From: Rhodospirillales bacterium
GTDB lineage: Bacteria; Pseudomonadota; Alphaproteobacteria; Acetobacterales; Acetobacteraceae
Direction of reading: 5' to 3'
Assembly (NCBI GenBank): GCA_018971455.1
Contig: JAGXAV010000055.1
Coordinates: 1-8,741 of the forward strand
DNA length: 8,741 bases
The notes under the pieces are model-generated. The model made no database searches, had not been told where the DNA came from, and saw only the letters and a list, made by a program, of their open reading frames with translations. The translations under genes and the position numbers were made by a program. Position 1 is the stretch's first letter; each line of letters opens with the position of its first letter. Shown here one piece after another: positions 7,903 through 8,741 of this stretch.

Positions 7903-8556
7903 CTACTGGCTGGCCCACACGATCCGGTGCATCCATGCCAGCTCGGCGAGATCGAAGCTGTAATCGGGGTGGGCGGGGTTGAGGCTGCGCACCTCGACCC
8001 GGCGCGCCGAACGCCGCGCCAGCTGCTTGGCCATCACCTCGCCCGCCGCGGTGCGCACCACCACGCGGTCGCCGCGGCGGATCGGGGCGGCCGGCGAGAC
8101 GATCACCGTGTCACCGTCGCGGAACACCGGCTCCATCGAATCGCCGCTGATCTCCAGCGCATAGGCATTGGGGTCGGCGATCTCGGGCAGCCCCACCTCG
8201 TCCCAGCTGCCACCCACCGGATAGCCGCCATCGTCGAAGAATCCCTCGCCGCCGGCCTGGGCGAGCCCGATCAGCGGAATCCGCCGGCTGGCCACCGCCG
8301 CCGCCCGCCCGCCGCCCGGCAGCGCCCGCGCCCCGGTCACCAGCGCGCTGAACGCCTCGAGCGAGGCCCCCGTCGCCTCCAGCACCTTGGCAAGGCTCTC
8401 CGTCCCCGGCCAGCGCGCCCGCCCATCCGGCATGCGGCGCTTGGAGGGGTTGAAGGTCGTCGCGTCGAGCCCGGCCCGCTTGGCCAGGCCCGAGGGGGAA
8501 AGCCCGTGCTCGGCGGCGAGCGTGTCGAGCGCGCGCCAGATATCGTCATGCTTCAT
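7903..8556 (-). CDS. HTH transcriptional repressor with S24 (LexA/CI-like) peptidase domain
   Basis: This 217-residue protein couples an N-terminal HTH region (about 1-75, with SPSGLAKRAGLDATTFN at 20-36 as the likely helix-turn-helix) to a C-terminal S24 peptidase fold (about 93-215). The catalytic serine is Ser140 in EISGDSMEPVFRDGD and the general base is Lys177 in GEVMAKQL; an Ala101-Gly102 pair in GLAQAGGEGF sits where LexA/CI repressors cut themselves. Such proteins repress promoters, often their own, and may be inactivated by self-cleavage during stress; many chromosomal Rhizobiales members are not part of a prophage. The HTH is divergent from classic CI. Start at 8556 is chosen because an AGG (8568-8566) precedes it at 9 nt and the family starts at MKHDDIW; a GTG at 8625 would run through operator-like repeats. 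No phage genes are visible nearby. Confidence 0.88.
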   Translation of the reverse strand: MKHDDIWRALDTLAAEHGLSPSGLAKRAGLDATTFNPSKRRMPDGRARWPGTESLAKVLEATGASLEAFSALVTGARALPGGGRAAAVASRRIPLIGLAQAGGEGFFDDGGYPVGGSWDEVGLPEIADPNAYALEISGDSMEPVFRDGDTVIVSPAAPIRRGDRVVVRTAAGEVMAKQLARRSARRVEVRSLNPAHPDYSFDLAELAWMHRIVWASQ

Positions 8557-8602
8557 GGCGTCAGACCTGTCGCGTTGCGGATCAAGGCGTTGGCCTGGGA
8601 GC

Positions 8603-8632
8603 TTCACACCTAGCTGCGTGAACACAGTGTGA
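8603..8632. promoter_or_regulatory. Overlapping inverted half-sites, candidate repressor operator
   Basis: Three related half-sites lie within 30 bp upstream of the S24-repressor start: TTCACAC on the + strand (8603-8609), and on the - strand TGTTCAC (8624-8618) and TCACACTG (8632-8625). They form the inverted pairs TTCAC/GTGAA (10-nt gap), TCACAC/GTGTGA (17-nt gap) and the 9-bp palindrome ACACAGTGT (8622-8630). The position, 47-76 nt before the start codon, suits autoregulation by the S24 repressor, but the binding protein is an inference. Confidence 0.4.
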
Positions 8633-8667
8633 TAGGAAAGTTGGCAAAAAGAAATAGGAAAATTGGC
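8632..8667. repeat. 14-bp direct repeat, 22-bp period, in AT-rich control region
   Basis: ATAGGAAAGTTGGC at 8632-8645 recurs as ATAGGAAAATTGGC at 8654-8667, differing at one base. The offset of 22 bp is about two turns of the helix, so two protein molecules could sit on the same DNA face. It abuts the inverted half-sites. On the - strand the first copy contains TTGCCA (8647-8642), one mismatch from a -35 box, but no matching -10 was found at normal spacing. Confidence 0.55.
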
Positions 8668-8678
8668 TTAGAATCCGC

Positions 8679-8707
8679 TTGCGACGAAGCCTTCGCGCGT
8701 CTTTAGT
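8679..8707 (+). promoter_or_regulatory. Weak candidate promoter for a divergent gene beyond the window
   Basis: TTGCGA (8679-8684) and TTTAGT (8702-8707) stand 17 nt apart, each four of six to the sigma-70 consensus. The spacer contains the palindrome CGAAG-C-CTTCG (8685-8695). GTGTTCA (8706-8712) overlaps the -10 box and repeats, in opposite orientation, the TGAACAC at 8619-8625. The call is weak by itself; it is supported by a ribosome-site-like AAGGA at the window end. Confidence 0.25.
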
Positions 8708-8736
8708 GTTCATAGTTTGTTCCAAAATTTGCGTCC

Positions 8737-8741
8737 AAGGA
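8737..8741 (+). promoter_or_regulatory. Possible ribosome binding site of a divergent gene starting outside the window
   Basis: The window ends in AAGGA, a good Shine-Dalgarno core, after an AT-rich gene-free stretch. If it is real, a + strand start codon should follow within about 5-12 nt of the window end, making 8557-8741 a shared divergent control region. Confidence 0.3.

Noticed and set aside
7739..7936. N-terminal extension of the TetR protein back to 7936
   Set aside because: It would overlap the end of the S24-repressor gene and is Arg/Gly-rich without TetR similarity; a ribosome site supports 7738.
7103..7963. 286-residue + strand frame over the TetR gene, and the similar + strand frame at 7807-8613 over the S24 gene
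   Set aside because: Both are antisense to genes with clear domains and show shadow-type composition.
7903..8741. Prophage remnant suggested by the CI-like repressor
   Set aside because: There is no integrase, Cro-like gene, attachment site or phage structural gene in the window, and composition of the coding part matches its neighbours.

Overview
The window reads as chromosomal DNA from a GC-rich (visibly about 70 % G+C, not counted exactly) alphaproteobacterium, most likely of the Hyphomicrobiales/Rhizobiales type. The basis is very high G+C, tightly packed ABC operons with 4-nt ATGA overlaps, and an S24-type repressor whose N-terminus (MKHDDIWRALDTLAAEHGLS) I associate with that group. 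Lineage is an inference from sequence style, not from a marker gene.

Positions 1-1771 hold the end of an operon for a nitrate/sulfonate/bicarbonate-class (NitT/TauT-like) importer: the C-terminal end of a permease, then its ATPase with an extra C-terminal AAA-associated domain. A two-part GC-rich hairpin starting on the ATPase stop codon may end this transcript. No solute-binding protein for this system is visible.

Positions 1850-7069 hold a complete five-gene Dpp/Opp/Nik-type importer on the + strand: family 5 periplasmic binding protein, DppB-type permease, DppC-type permease, DppD-type ATPase and DppF-type ATPase. The last four genes are translationally coupled (overlaps of 4 nt, or a 7-nt gap). 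The first is separated from them by a 109-nt spacer carrying a strong hairpin followed by five T's. This is the layout expected if the binding protein is made in excess over the membrane complex. The substrate (peptide, metal chelate or other small solute) cannot be read from the sequence.

Positions 7115-8556 hold two regulators on the - strand: a TetR-family repressor, convergent with the transporter operon (45 nt between stops), and upstream of it an HTH + S24 (LexA/CI-like) repressor that keeps the Ser-Lys catalytic dyad and an Ala-Gly cleavage site.

Positions 8557-8741 are an AT-richer, gene-free control region upstream of the S24 repressor. It contains overlapping inverted half-sites (TTCAC/TGTTCAC/TCACAC types), a 14-bp near-perfect direct repeat with a 22-bp period, and an AAGGA ribosome-binding-like sequence at the very end, suggesting a divergent + strand gene beginning just outside the window. 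I see no RNA genes, CRISPR arrays, insertion sequences or prophage structural genes. The window is mostly ordinary transport and regulation; the most interesting parts are the operator-like region at the right end and the intra-operon terminator.
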